Positions 25,437 through 34,568 of a stretch of DNA of 64,000 nucleotides are shown here, piece after piece. A program made the translations under genes and the position numbers. The notes beneath the pieces were generated by a model. That model saw only the letters and a program-made list of their open reading frames with translations. It had not been told where the DNA came from and ran no database searches. Source of the DNA: an uncultured Bacteroidales bacterium (GTDB taxonomy: Bacteria; Bacteroidota; Bacteroidia; Bacteroidales; Bacteroidaceae); assembly GCA_902789725.1 (NCBI GenBank), contig CADAPC010000004.1:54301-118300 (forward strand), written 5' to 3'. Numbering within the stretch: the stretch's first letter is position 1; each line of letters begins with the position of its first letter.

Positions 25437-25928
25437 TTATTGTGTCTCTTTTTTCTCTAACAACGCAACAGCGTAGGCACTGATGCCTTCCTCGCGCCCA
25501 GTGAATCCGAGATGCTCAGTGGTGGTGGCTTTGATGGAAATGTCATCGGGGTCGATAGACATGACTTCCGCAAGGGTTTGCTGCATCTGAGGTATGTGGG
25601 GGTTGAGCTTGGGGCGCTCGGCACATACGGTGCAGTCAATGTTGCCGATGGTGTAGCCTTTCTCTCCGACGATGTCGAGTGTCTTGCGGAGAAGAATCTT
25701 AGAGTCTATGTTCTCATATTCGTTTCCTTTCTTTGGAGGAAAATGATAGCCGATGTCGCGCATGTTGGCAGCACCAAGAATGGCGTCGCAAATAGCGTGG
25801 ATGAGCACATCGGCATCGGAGTGACCGAGAAGACCGAGGGTGTGATCTATCTGAATGCCGCCCAACCAAAGTGGACGTTCTGCTACTAATTGGTGAACAT
25901 CGAAGCCAAAGCCTATGCGAGTTTTCAT
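25437..25928 (-). CDS. ispF: 2-C-methyl-D-erythritol 2,4-cyclodiphosphate synthase
   Basis: MEP-pathway enzyme that cyclises CDP-ME-2-phosphate. The protein has 163 residues, the usual size. The metal ligands are visible: Asp10 and His12 in GFDVHQ and His44 in SDADVLIH. The C-terminus has the family's TTTEHLGFTGREEGI segment, which helps form the trimer cavity. It lies 92 bp downstream of porV on the same strand and is the last gene of the long train that also carries dxr, another MEP enzyme. Confidence 0.95.
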   Translation of the reverse strand: MKTRIGFGFDVHQLVAERPLWLGGIQIDHTLGLLGHSDADVLIHAICDAILGAANMRDIGYHFPPKKGNEYENIDSKILLRKTLDIVGEKGYTIGNIDCTVCAERPKLNPHIPQMQQTLAEVMSIDPDDISIKATTTEHLGFTGREEGISAYAVALLEKKETQ

Positions 25929-26020
25929 GAAGTAAATGGGGTTTATGGGCTTAATGGAGAGCTATAGGTCAAATTTTTGTTGGAGATAAATGCCAAAGGC
26001 CGGAAGCGCATGGTTGGTGA

Positions 26021-27232
26021 TTATCTGCGCCGTCTGCCAAGCAGGTCGCCGATACCATCCATGTCGAAGGCAAGAGAGAATCGTAGGGTTTGGTCGAGCG
26101 GGTTGCTTTGGGCGGTAGAGATGACGTAGCCTGCATCGAGGGAGAATACACTCATCTTGAAACCTGCGCCGACAGTGAAGTAGGTGCGGTTGCCCTTGTT
26201 CGGGTGCTCGTAGTGGTAGCCTGCACGGAGGAAGAATTGGTTGTTGTAGGCATATTCCAAACCTGCACTCCATTGAATTTCCTGCAATTCTTCCTTAAAG
26301 CCGTTGGGGGCATCGTGAAAGGACTTGAAGATGCCGGAAATGGGGGAGACGTTGTAGTAGCCTTCGCCTTCAAGCCAAGTGCGGTAGTCGGAGTAGTTCT
26401 GCTCGTAGTCCTTTGCTTCACCACCTTCAGTTTCAATCATGTGTTTTACGTATTGATCCATTGTGGGGCGTGTGGGCACAAGGAGTTTATTGGCATCGGC
26501 TGCGATGGTGAGGGTGTTGTATTCGTCGAAGGGGACAAGCAGCGAAAGACCGAAGCGCATGTTAGTTGGAATGAACTCAGAGGTGTTGCCGCTGTCGTAT
26601 GATATTTTGGAACCGATATTGCTGAAGTTGAGTCCCCATCCCAATTGACTCTCATGTCCGCTGAGGTTGATGTAGCCATTGTGGTAGAGGGAGATGTCGG
26701 CTGCAAAAGCTGAACCAGGAGAAGTCTCGTCATCCTTGTAGGCGAGGTCGGAATAGATGTAGCGCAACGCTACGCCCGCAGAGAATGTTTCGGAGAGCAT
26801 GCGTGAGTAGGCCACATCGACAGCCATTTCGTAGGGCTTGAAGGTGACGCTTTCGTCGTCCATCAAGGATACTTCGCCTAAAGAAAAGTAACGTAGTGAG
26901 GCTGAAAGCGCATCGTAGGTGCCCAAACGGTAGTAGCCTGTCAGGTTGGCAAGGTCAATGTCACTAGCGATTTGGCGCAGCCAAGGGGTGTAGTTGAGTG
27001 AGATTCCTGCACGGCTAATGCAGAAGGGGTATTTGGCGGGGTTCCAGTACTGCGAGTTGACATCGGGGTCGGTGGCTGCACCCACGTCGCCGAGTCCGGC
27101 CGAACGTGCGTCGGGAGCGATGGCGAGTGAGTTTACACCGTGATAGATGGGGTTGAGCTGATTCTTCACGTCTTGCGCATGCAGTACTGTAAAGAAGCAG
27201 GCGAATGTCAATATGAATAGAATTTTCTTCAT
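26021..27232 (-). CDS. porV: Type IX secretion system outer-membrane protein PorV (LptO)
   Basis: FadL-like outer-membrane protein, 403 residues, that shuttles T9SS cargo from the secretion pore to the PorU attachment complex. A signal peptide (MKKILFILTFACFFTVLHAQ) is followed by NPIYHGVNSLAIAPDARSAG and then DPDVNSQYWNPAKYPF, the characteristic PorV opening. Alternating strands form the barrel. It lies directly downstream of porU, as in many Bacteroidota, with 83 bp between them. Presence of porU, porV and a cargo protein with a sorting tail at 51030 indicates a working T9SS, although the core pore genes are not in the window. Confidence 0.93.
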   Translation of the reverse strand: MKKILFILTFACFFTVLHAQDVKNQLNPIYHGVNSLAIAPDARSAGLGDVGAATDPDVNSQYWNPAKYPFCISRAGISLNYTPWLRQIASDIDLANLTGYYRLGTYDALSASLRYFSLGEVSLMDDESVTFKPYEMAVDVAYSRMLSETFSAGVALRYIYSDLAYKDDETSPGSAFAADISLYHNGYINLSGHESQLGWGLNFSNIGSKISYDSGNTSEFIPTNMRFGLSLLVPFDEYNTLTIAADANKLLVPTRPTMDQYVKHMIETEGGEAKDYEQNYSDYRTWLEGEGYYNVSPISGIFKSFHDAPNGFKEELQEIQWSAGLEYAYNNQFFLRAGYHYEHPNKGNRTYFTVGAGFKMSVFSLDAGYVISTAQSNPLDQTLRFSLAFDMDGIGDLLGRRRR

Positions 27233-27315
27233 CTTTTGTTGTTATTGTCTTCTTGTCTTCTTTTTTCCTCTGGTTTGTTGTTCTTTTCTTGTATAAAAAC
27301 GAGGAAAGCGCTGAA

Positions 27316-30300
27316 TTATTGTGTGACGATGAACTTTTCCACTTTCGAGGAGATAACCCCTTTGGGGCATGTGAGCCGTTCGCGACGGATGTAGATGCCT
27401 CGTGGAAGGGAGACGGTGTCGTTGACGTTGTGCAGTCTCCGTCCAGCCATATCGAAGATTTCATATTCTTTGGTGAGTCCTTCAACAACTTCGAATTTGT
27501 AGGCAGCTTGTCCCAGATTGTTGAAGGTGTCGAAGGCTCGGATGACCATTGTGTGGACACCAGGTGCGAGGGCTGGGAGTGTGTAGGTTACGGTGCCTGA
27601 ACGATAGTCACCGACGGAAGGGCTATAGTAGCTGTTTAGCGTATAGGTTGTGGATTCGTTTCCGTCGATGATTGCTACGATGTCGTGACCCAGTCCGTTC
27701 TGGGTGGTGTTGATGCCAGTCGAGTCGGACAAATTGATGTAGAGGGTGGGGGTCTCGGTTGTGTAGTGATAGTCGGTCATGTTGTAGCCGTCGCTAAAGG
27801 TGGCGATAGATGGGCCGATGGTGTCGTTCACCGCATCAGTCTTGGTGCCTCCGATGAGGAAGTCTTCGAAGCGTCCTTGTGCTTCGGCAGTTTTCTCTTG
27901 GTTGGTTGCATAGAGGAGGATGAGACCTGAGAGATTGGAATAGTTGATGTCGAGCGGAACGGGGAAAGTAAAGGAGAATTTACCTGCTGTCACAGAGTCT
28001 GTTCCAGTGAAGATGGTTCGTGTGCGGGCATCGTATTCGAAAGGTGCACCGCTGATGTGCATGTTGTTTTTGCAAATGATGTGCTCCTCGCTGTCGAAGA
28101 CGGTTGTGTTGATAGTACCCTTGAATTGAGTGGCGGTTTCGCCGTTCTCATCTTCTATGTGACCTGCTACGGTGATGGTTTCTCCGGCGGAGATGGTTGG
28201 CTTCTCGCTTGTGCCGATACTTTGTCCGTTGAAAGCATCAATTTTCACGGTGTGGGTGGGGGTGATGAGGCGGATGGCTGGGTCGCCCAGCAAAATGAAA
28301 TGGGCTTTGTTGAGGGTGTCGAGCCGGCTCAAGTAGGTTTTCCCGTAGAGAATGTCAGCTTTGGCTTGTGCTAAAGCTTCGCCGATGGTGAAGTGTTCGC
28401 CGTTGTTCTTGAGTCCTAATACGTGGGACATGAAGTTGCGGTTGATGGTTCGGTTGGGTGTGGAATAGACGGTGCGGGCGGTTCCGATGAATCCCATAGC
28501 CGCACCCTGTTTGTTGAGCACAGCCTCGCAAGCGAGATTTTCGGTGTTCATGTCGAATGGGGCCACATCGCAGGCGGCAGTGATCCAAAGTGGCAAGCGT
28601 GGTGATGTCCAGCTTTGAAATTCGCTGGTTCGGAGCACTTGCTCGTGAGAGAGGGTGTAGGCTGCTCCGTGTCCTGTGTAGTTCATGATGAGAGCTCCTT
28701 CCTGCATGGTCTTGTCGATGGCGGCATATACTTCGGGATAAGAATTGCCCGTTGCGGACTGCTCACGGTTGTAGCTGTCCCAATAGATGCGTTGGTAGTT
28801 GTAGTTGGGGAAGAGCTTGGCCGTGTTGGTCAGCACGTTTTCGGCGTCTTCCATGTGAATGGTGCTGGTGTCATCGTCACCCATCATGCAGATGGTGTTT
28901 TTCCAAGCCCCAGCATGTACATTATATATATATGTGATGAGCTTGTCCACCACGGCTTTGGCTTCGAGCTCGGAGGTGACTGGCAGACGACCCACACCGC
29001 AGTCGGGAGCTTCTTTGAGTGGGGAGGCTCCTTTGCCATCGGCCAGTAGAGTGAAGTATTCTTCTGCTACGTAAGAGTCGGTGTGTGACCAAGAGTTGTC
29101 GGACTCGTAGGCCAGAAGGTAGTCATCTTGCGATTTTGAGGAGAGTTCTTTGGTGATGAGCCGGTTGTCCCAGAAGCAGTTTCCGAAGAGAAGTAGGTTG
29201 AGACTTCCTTTCTGGGGACCACTTAGGGGTGATGAAGTATATTGGCGTTCGTAGAGCATTTTCATCAGGCGCCGGTAGGCTGTTGCATCAGGTGTTCCAG
29301 ATGAGAACTCGTTATAGACTTGCTCGGCAGTCACAACCGTGCATATGAGTCCGTCTTTGTCCTTGTGGGCGTTAGCCAAACGTTGGGCTTGGGCGGTGAG
29401 AGTGCCGTTGGAGGGCACAATGATGAGTAGGTTGATGCTGTCGAGTGCGTGGAGGTCTTGGTTGACAACGTCGCCGACAGTTTCGGGTGTGGGGAAGGTG
29501 GCGGCTGTGTTGACAGCCACAAATTTGCTTTTGAAGTTGGCTTCCACATAGGGCTCAGCCCAATAGGTAGTGCCTGAGAGGATGCTTTTCACTTCGCGGG
29601 TCTGCGAAGGCGAAGTCACTTCCCAAATGGAGGTGGAGGAGTTGGCTCCTTGGAGCGAGAAGCGATAGTTGGTTGCCGTTCCTCCTATGTCTTGGAAGGA
29701 GAGAAAATTTTTCCCCTGCAAGGAGAGTTCTGCTGGATAGCTGGCGCAGATGTAGTCGAGGTGTCCAGTAACAGCTGTGCCTCGAGTGTGTTGCAGGGTG
29801 ACGTTGAGGGACGAAACCGCTTGATCGTAGAGCGTGAAGGATTTGTTGCCGACGCTGGCATATTCGTACTGTGAATCGGCTGCGAAGTTGATGGTGCCGA
29901 GGTTGTTGTCGCCTACTGCTACAGAGAGTGTGGAGGATGTTTTGCCTGATGCTCCGAACTTGACTTCCAGCGAGATGTCGCCTGTGCAGCGGTTGTTAAA
30001 AGTGAGGTTGTAGGTTTTGCGAGGTCCTGTGGCGAAGTCATAGGAGTCGAAGAATGTGCGTCCGCAGTTGAGAAAGGAAAATGCGTCCTTTTCCTCAAGG
30101 GTGTGAGCATAGTATTCAGTCTTTCCTTCGGTAGTGGTCTTAGGAGTGGCATCGATGGAGGTCATTTGCGTGGGAGTGCCGCTGTCTGTGAGGAAATAAT
30201 AAATGTAGGAGGAGTAAGGGTTGTTCTTGTGGGTGTAGGGCGACTGGTTGTTCTTTCTGTTCCACTGGATGGTGCCGCAGGAGTAAAAGAGGGCTGTGCC

Positions 30301-30594
30301 GTCGGCTTTGCGGTAAAGTGGAATTTGGGTAAGGTCATCGCTGATGTTCTCGATGAAAGTCTCTGGCAGGATGGGGAGGTTGTAGCCGTAGAGGCTGACT
30401 TTTTCTGGGTTGGAGAAGCCCATGCTTTTCAGGGAGGAAGCGGAGAGTTGGTACACTCCTTCGTCTTTCACGCGTATTTTCACCCACTTGCCTGTAGCGA
30501 GTTTTGAGTGTTCGGCATAGCGTGATTGTGCATTGGCTGTGAGGGTCAATACTGTCAGGAGGATGAAGAGTGTGTAGAACTTCTTTTCTATCAT
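27316..30594 (-). CDS. porU: Type IX secretion system sortase PorU
   Basis: Cell-surface gingipain-type (C25) cysteine transpeptidase, 1092 residues, that removes the C-terminal signal of T9SS cargo and links it to A-LPS. The N-terminal signal peptide ends near residue 22. The catalytic dyad is visible: His642 in YTGHGAA and Cys675 in TAACDVAPFD. Ig-like regions follow. The last 80 residues resemble a T9SS sorting domain (EIFDMAGRRLHNV, LPRGIYIRR, EKFIVTQ), which PorU retains. Its start overlaps the FAH-family gene's stop by 4 nt (ATGA). Slightly shorter than the P. gingivalis protein, but all key parts are present. Confidence 0.95.
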   Translation of the reverse strand: MIEKKFYTLFILLTVLTLTANAQSRYAEHSKLATGKWVKIRVKDEGVYQLSASSLKSMGFSNPEKVSLYGYNLPILPETFIENISDDLTQIPLYRKADGTALFYSCGTIQWNRKNNQSPYTHKNNPYSSYIYYFLTDSGTPTQMTSIDATPKTTTEGKTEYYAHTLEEKDAFSFLNCGRTFFDSYDFATGPRKTYNLTFNNRCTGDISLEVKFGASGKTSSTLSVAVGDNNLGTINFAADSQYEYASVGNKSFTLYDQAVSSLNVTLQHTRGTAVTGHLDYICASYPAELSLQGKNFLSFQDIGGTATNYRFSLQGANSSTSIWEVTSPSQTREVKSILSGTTYWAEPYVEANFKSKFVAVNTAATFPTPETVGDVVNQDLHALDSINLLIIVPSNGTLTAQAQRLANAHKDKDGLICTVVTAEQVYNEFSSGTPDATAYRRLMKMLYERQYTSSPLSGPQKGSLNLLLFGNCFWDNRLITKELSSKSQDDYLLAYESDNSWSHTDSYVAEEYFTLLADGKGASPLKEAPDCGVGRLPVTSELEAKAVVDKLITYIYNVHAGAWKNTICMMGDDDTSTIHMEDAENVLTNTAKLFPNYNYQRIYWDSYNREQSATGNSYPEVYAAIDKTMQEGALIMNYTGHGAAYTLSHEQVLRTSEFQSWTSPRLPLWITAACDVAPFDMNTENLACEAVLNKQGAAMGFIGTARTVYSTPNRTINRNFMSHVLGLKNNGEHFTIGEALAQAKADILYGKTYLSRLDTLNKAHFILLGDPAIRLITPTHTVKIDAFNGQSIGTSEKPTISAGETITVAGHIEDENGETATQFKGTINTTVFDSEEHIICKNNMHISGAPFEYDARTRTIFTGTDSVTAGKFSFTFPVPLDINYSNLSGLILLYATNQEKTAEAQGRFEDFLIGGTKTDAVNDTIGPSIATFSDGYNMTDYHYTTETPTLYINLSDSTGINTTQNGLGHDIVAIIDGNESTTYTLNSYYSPSVGDYRSGTVTYTLPALAPGVHTMVIRAFDTFNNLGQAAYKFEVVEGLTKEYEIFDMAGRRLHNVNDTVSLPRGIYIRRERLTCPKGVISSKVEKFIVTQ

Positions 30595-31223
30595 TTGATT
30601 TTTAAATCGAGTAGTTTTTGTTGGCCTATGTAGGCTTCTATTTTGTCGCCTTCCTTCACAGAACCGATGCCTGCGGGGGTGCCGGTGAAGAGTAGGTCAC
30701 CAGTCTTGAGCGTGAAGAATTTGGAGGCGTAGGCGATGATGTGGTCGATGGTGTGAATCATGTCGGCGGTATGTCCCGTTTGTCGCCGTTCACCGTTCAG
30801 ATCCATGTGGAAATGGATGTCCTGCACGTCGCATCCGAGTTCTGATTTGTTGATGAATTTTCCTATGGCTGCGCTACCGTCAAATCCCTTGCAGCATTCC
30901 CATGGGAGACTGCGTGAGCGGAGTTCCTGCTGAAGGTCGCGTGCTGTGAAGTCAATGCCAACGGTCAGCTCGTTGTAGTAGCGGTGGGCAAATCGTTCTG
31001 CAATGTCTTTTCCCACATGGGCTATTTTCACCACAATTTCGGTCTCGTAGTCGAAACGTTGGGCAAAGTCGGGGACGAAGAACGGTTTTCCCGGCTGAAT
31101 GATGCTCGAATCGAACTTCGAGAAAAGGACGGGCTCTGAATCTAATAACGATTTTTTTTCTTCTTTAGTGTGTAGCTCGTCGATATGTTGGGCATAGTTC
31201 ATGCCTACTGCCAGTATTTTCAT
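30591..31223 (-). CDS. Fumarylacetoacetate hydrolase (FAH) family protein
   Basis: Protein of 210 residues of the FAH superfamily, which includes acylpyruvases, oxaloacetate decarboxylases and isomerases acting on 2-oxo acids with a metal ion. Motifs are VGMNYAQHIDE near the N-terminus, the metal-site region RFDYETEIVVKI, VGIDFTARDLQQ and LLFTGTPAGIGSVKEGD. The exact substrate cannot be read from sequence. It lies between rseP (40 bp upstream) and porU (4-nt overlap) in the long minus-strand train. A role in secretion is not implied; the linkage may simply be operon architecture. Confidence 0.9.
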   Translation of the reverse strand: MKILAVGMNYAQHIDELHTKEEKKSLLDSEPVLFSKFDSSIIQPGKPFFVPDFAQRFDYETEIVVKIAHVGKDIAERFAHRYYNELTVGIDFTARDLQQELRSRSLPWECCKGFDGSAAIGKFINKSELGCDVQDIHFHMDLNGERRQTGHTADMIHTIDHIIAYASKFFTLKTGDLLFTGTPAGIGSVKEGDKIEAYIGQQKLLDLKIK

Positions 31224-31262
31224 GGGAATGGGGACTTATGGGACTTCTAGGGCTTATAGGTC

Positions 31263-32738
31263 TTATAGGTTGAATAGTCTTAAGATGTCGTTTGTTTGAG
31301 CGAGAATCATCAGGGCGAGGAGGAGGTACATGCCGAAGTACTGAACAACAAGGAGGAAGTTGTCGTTGAGCCGTTTGCCTGTGATGAGTTCAAAGAAGGC
31401 GAAAAGTGCGTGCCCTCCATCGAGTGCTGGGATGGGGAGAACATTGGCGAATCCGAGCGCGATGGAGAGGAAAGCAGTGAGTAGCCAGAATTTCTGCCAA
31501 TTCCATGCTTCGGGGAAGATATTGCCGATGCTGATGAATCCGCCCACTTGTCGAGCACCTTTCTTGGTGAAAATGTATTTCATTTGGTCGGCGTAGCTCG
31601 AGAGGGTCTGCCAGCCGTATTTGATGCCGGCGGGGAAGGCCTCGAGGAACCCGTAGGTTTTGGTGGAAATCTTGTCTTCATAGGGTAGGGCATTGGCGAA
31701 GCCGAGCGTGAACTGCGGGGTGAGGGTGACTTCCTTTACGATGGAATCGTTGAGCACGAGGGTGATTTGTCTTGCTTTGAGGCTGTCGCCGAAGTTGGCT
31801 TTTTCGGGCAGAGCTTTCTGCAGAGCAATGAGCGCGTTTTGGAAATCGTTGAAGTCTTTCACCTCGATGCCGTTGATGGAATTGATGCGGTCGGTCTTTT
31901 TGAGTCCCATGTCTTCGGCAGGAGTTCCTGGTAAGATGCTGTCGATTTGGAGCGGTGCTCGCATGGCTGCGTATTGTGGTTGCTCAATCATGTCGAGCAG
32001 AGAGATTTCCTCAGGCATGTTGATGGTGACTTCTTCTCCCTGGCGGAGTACGGTGACAGTTTTGGCGTTGGACATGTCTTGCAGCACTGCGGTGTTCCAG
32101 GAGGGAACGTCTTCATCATCGGTTCTGATGATGATGTCTCCGTCGCGGAATCCGTCTGCTTTGGCTTGTTCAGAGAACTTCATGCCATAAGTCATGTCTT
32201 CACTTTTCACGAAGCTTTCGCCCCAGACGAAAAGCACCATTGCGTAGATGACGAAGGCTGTGAGGAAATTGACGATGATGCCTCCGAGCATGATGATGAG
32301 TCTTTGCCAGGCGGGGTGGGTGCGGAACTCCCAACTCTCGCCTTTCACGTCGGAGTTGGAGATGATGATGTTTTTCATGAGCTGCGGAAGTTGTTTCCAG
32401 AAGCTCTTTTGGCTGTCGTTTTCGTTGAAGGACGATTCATCGACCATGCCAGAGATTTTGACGTATCCGCCAAGGGGAATCCACCCAATGCCGTATTCGG
32501 TCCCGTGGTATTCGTATTCGCCGTTAGGCTTGCGGGGCACGGGGGCTTTGCGGAAGAGTCGGCGCCACCAATTCATGTAGGTGCTGAAAATACTGAATTT
32601 CCAGTCGAAGAAAAGATAGAATTTCTCTACTCTCACTTTGAAGAGTTTAGCCGCCAGGAAATGGCCTCCTTCATGCAGAATGATGAGGAGGGCGAGTGCG
32701 AGAATGAGTTGTAGTGCTTTGATGAGTATAGTGTCCAT
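31263..32738 (-). CDS. rseP: Site-2 intramembrane zinc metalloprotease RseP
   Basis: Integral membrane protease, 491 residues, that cleaves transmembrane anti-sigma factors or signal-peptide remnants. The zinc site is HEGGH (His22, Glu23, His26) in the first helix. The third ligand lies in the C-terminal LPIPALDGGHALF. Between them are PDZ domains (a clear one around DSILPGTPAEDMGLKKTDRI). Total length is close to the normal 430-450 with a modest insertion. It lies 104 bp downstream of dxr, an arrangement also widespread outside Bacteroidota (dxr-rseP). Confidence 0.94.
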   Translation of the reverse strand: MDTILIKALQLILALALLIILHEGGHFLAAKLFKVRVEKFYLFFDWKFSIFSTYMNWWRRLFRKAPVPRKPNGEYEYHGTEYGIGWIPLGGYVKISGMVDESSFNENDSQKSFWKQLPQLMKNIIISNSDVKGESWEFRTHPAWQRLIIMLGGIIVNFLTAFVIYAMVLFVWGESFVKSEDMTYGMKFSEQAKADGFRDGDIIIRTDDEDVPSWNTAVLQDMSNAKTVTVLRQGEEVTINMPEEISLLDMIEQPQYAAMRAPLQIDSILPGTPAEDMGLKKTDRINSINGIEVKDFNDFQNALIALQKALPEKANFGDSLKARQITLVLNDSIVKEVTLTPQFTLGFANALPYEDKISTKTYGFLEAFPAGIKYGWQTLSSYADQMKYIFTKKGARQVGGFISIGNIFPEAWNWQKFWLLTAFLSIALGFANVLPIPALDGGHALFAFFELITGKRLNDNFLLVVQYFGMYLLLALMILAQTNDILRLFNL

Positions 32739-32842
32739 TGGTTGTTCTATATATATAATAATGTGTTAGCTTTGTCGGGAACTGCGCTTTTATCCGTGCC
32801 GTAGCATGCATCCCGTTTGCTAAAGGGGCTTCTTGCCCGTTG

Positions 32843-33985
32843 TTATAGGAGAGTTGCGGCATATTGCCGGGCTTCCTTGTCGGTGTCGAGGTAAGTGCCG
32901 AGCGAGGAGGTGTTGGTGAAGGAGATATGCTGCATGGTCTGCTCGATGATTTCAGCGATGCGATTGAAGCTGATGCGATTGTCGATGAAGGCTCGGTTGG
33001 CCACCTCGTTGGCAGCGTTGACGATGCACGGCATGTTGCCGCCTTGGTGCAAAGCCTCGTAGGCGAGGTGCAGGCAGCGGAAGCGCTCGATGTCAGGGCG
33101 TTCGAAGGTGAGATCCTTGAGCGAGAAGAGGTCGAGGCGCTCGCCATTGAGGGGAAGGCGTCGAGGGAAACTGAATGCATACTGGATGGGAAGCCGCATG
33201 TCGGGTACGCCCAGCTGGGCTTTTACGGCTCCGTCCTCAAACTGCACTGCGCTGTGGATGACTGATTGCGGATGCACCACCACTTGAATTTGCTGAGGGC
33301 TGACGCCGAAGAGCCAGCGTGCCTCGATGACTTCGAAGCCCTTATTCATAAGGGTGGCGGAGTCGATGGTGATTTTTGCCCCCATGTTCCACGTTGGGTG
33401 AGCAAGGGCATCGGCTTTGGTGACGTGGAGGAGCTGTTCCTTGCTGAAATGGCGGAAAGGACCGCCGCTGCAGGTGAGGAGAATTTTGTCGATGCGGTTG
33501 CCGGGTTCGATGCATTGGAAGATGGCTGAATGCTCGGAATCGACAGGCAGGATGGGGACTTGGTTCTCGTTCGCCAGCCGTGTGATAAGGTCACCTGCCA
33601 CTACGAGCGTCTCCTTGTTGGCTAGCGCGATGGCTTTCTTGGCGCGGATGGCTGCTATGGTGGGTTCGAGACCAGCAAACCCCACCATGGCGGCGAGCAC
33701 CATGTCCACGTTGTCGTCCTGCACCACTTGGCACAGGGCGTCGGCACCAGTGTAAACCTTTATGGGAAGATGGGCGAGGCCTTCTTTCACTGTTTCGTAG
33801 TTCGACTCTTTGGCTATCACCACCGCCTCGGGGTTGAATCGGCGCGCCTGCTCGATGAGCAGGTCGGCGTTGTTGTAGGCTGTGAGCACGTAAGCTTCGT
33901 AGAGGTCGCTATGTTGGCTGATGACGTCGAGAGCCTGTGTGCCGATGCTGCCGGTGGAGCCTAATATGCATATTCTTTTCTTCAT
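32843..33985 (-). CDS. dxr: 1-deoxy-D-xylulose-5-phosphate reductoisomerase
   Basis: Second enzyme of the MEP isoprenoid pathway; converts DXP to MEP with NADPH. The 380-residue protein begins with the Rossmann motif LGSTGSIGTQALDV. The metal and substrate site is PVDSEHSAIFQ, with CSGGPFR in the flexible region and GAKITIDSATLMNKG further on. Length and motifs are normal. Its ATG overlaps the rimM stop by 4 nt. Fosmidomycin would be expected to target it. Confidence 0.96.
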   Translation of the reverse strand: MKKRICILGSTGSIGTQALDVISQHSDLYEAYVLTAYNNADLLIEQARRFNPEAVVIAKESNYETVKEGLAHLPIKVYTGADALCQVVQDDNVDMVLAAMVGFAGLEPTIAAIRAKKAIALANKETLVVAGDLITRLANENQVPILPVDSEHSAIFQCIEPGNRIDKILLTCSGGPFRHFSKEQLLHVTKADALAHPTWNMGAKITIDSATLMNKGFEVIEARWLFGVSPQQIQVVVHPQSVIHSAVQFEDGAVKAQLGVPDMRLPIQYAFSFPRRLPLNGERLDLFSLKDLTFERPDIERFRCLHLAYEALHQGGNMPCIVNAANEVANRAFIDNRISFNRIAEIIEQTMQHISFTNTSSLGTYLDTDKEARQYAATLL

Positions 33986-34506
33986 AAATCTAATAGTCCT
34001 ATTGGTAAATCCATGACCATAATTTTCTTCTCTTGTCTGATTTCGGCGATAAACTCCTCATGGGCGGGAATCATCACCTCTGAGCCGTCGGGGCGCTTGA
34101 CGATGAAGAGCCAGTTGTCCGTCTGGTCATCAATGTCGATGATGATGCCGATGGGCTCTTGCGTGTCGCTGTCCAGCATTTGAAATCCGATGAAATAGGC
34201 CAGCGACACCTCGTCCTCGTCCAGTTCCTTCTGGTATTTCTTCTCTATGAAGACGGGACTGTTGACCAGAAATCGCACCGCGTCGGCCGAATCCAGATCC
34301 TCCAGCTTCACGATGGCGGTTGAGTCGCTGCGGAAACGGTATTCCTCCAAGTAGAAAGGCACCAGAATGCCGTCCACCTCGCAGATGAGGTAGTCGGCCT
34401 CAGCCCTGTCCCACACGTCGTCGGTGAACTGAAAGTTAATCTCCCCCTTCAGCCCATGTGCCCGTCCCATGCGTCCAATTTGATACACGTCTTCCTGCCT
34501 GATCAT
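33982..34506 (-). CDS. rimM: 16S rRNA processing protein RimM
   Basis: Ribosome maturation factor for the 30S head domain that binds S19 and assists 16S processing. The 174-residue protein has the N-terminal RimM barrel (YQIGRMGRAHGLKGEINFQ) and a C-terminal PRC-barrel (EPIGIIIDIDDQTDNWLFIV and VMIPAHEEFI). It lies 44 bp downstream of murA and overlaps dxr by 4 nt. It is not next to trmD/rplS as in many bacteria; the murA-rimM-dxr order is, as far as I recall, the Bacteroidota one. Confidence 0.94.
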   Translation of the reverse strand: MIRQEDVYQIGRMGRAHGLKGEINFQFTDDVWDRAEADYLICEVDGILVPFYLEEYRFRSDSTAIVKLEDLDSADAVRFLVNSPVFIEKKYQKELDEDEVSLAYFIGFQMLDSDTQEPIGIIIDIDDQTDNWLFIVKRPDGSEVMIPAHEEFIAEIRQEKKIMVMDLPIGLLDL

Positions 34507-34525
34507 ATCAGTGTGATTCTTTTTT

Positions 34526-34568
34526 CTAAATCCGTTTGATAGCCGCTTCTCTAAATCCGTTTGATGGC
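34526..34568 (-). repeat. 25-bp tandem duplication of the murA 3' end
   Basis: The last codons and stop of murA (34551-34568 on the minus strand, reading GCCATCAAACGGATTTAG) recur 25 bp further downstream at 34526-34543 with one change. The second copy lies between murA and rimM and is non-coding. Confidence 0.75.
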
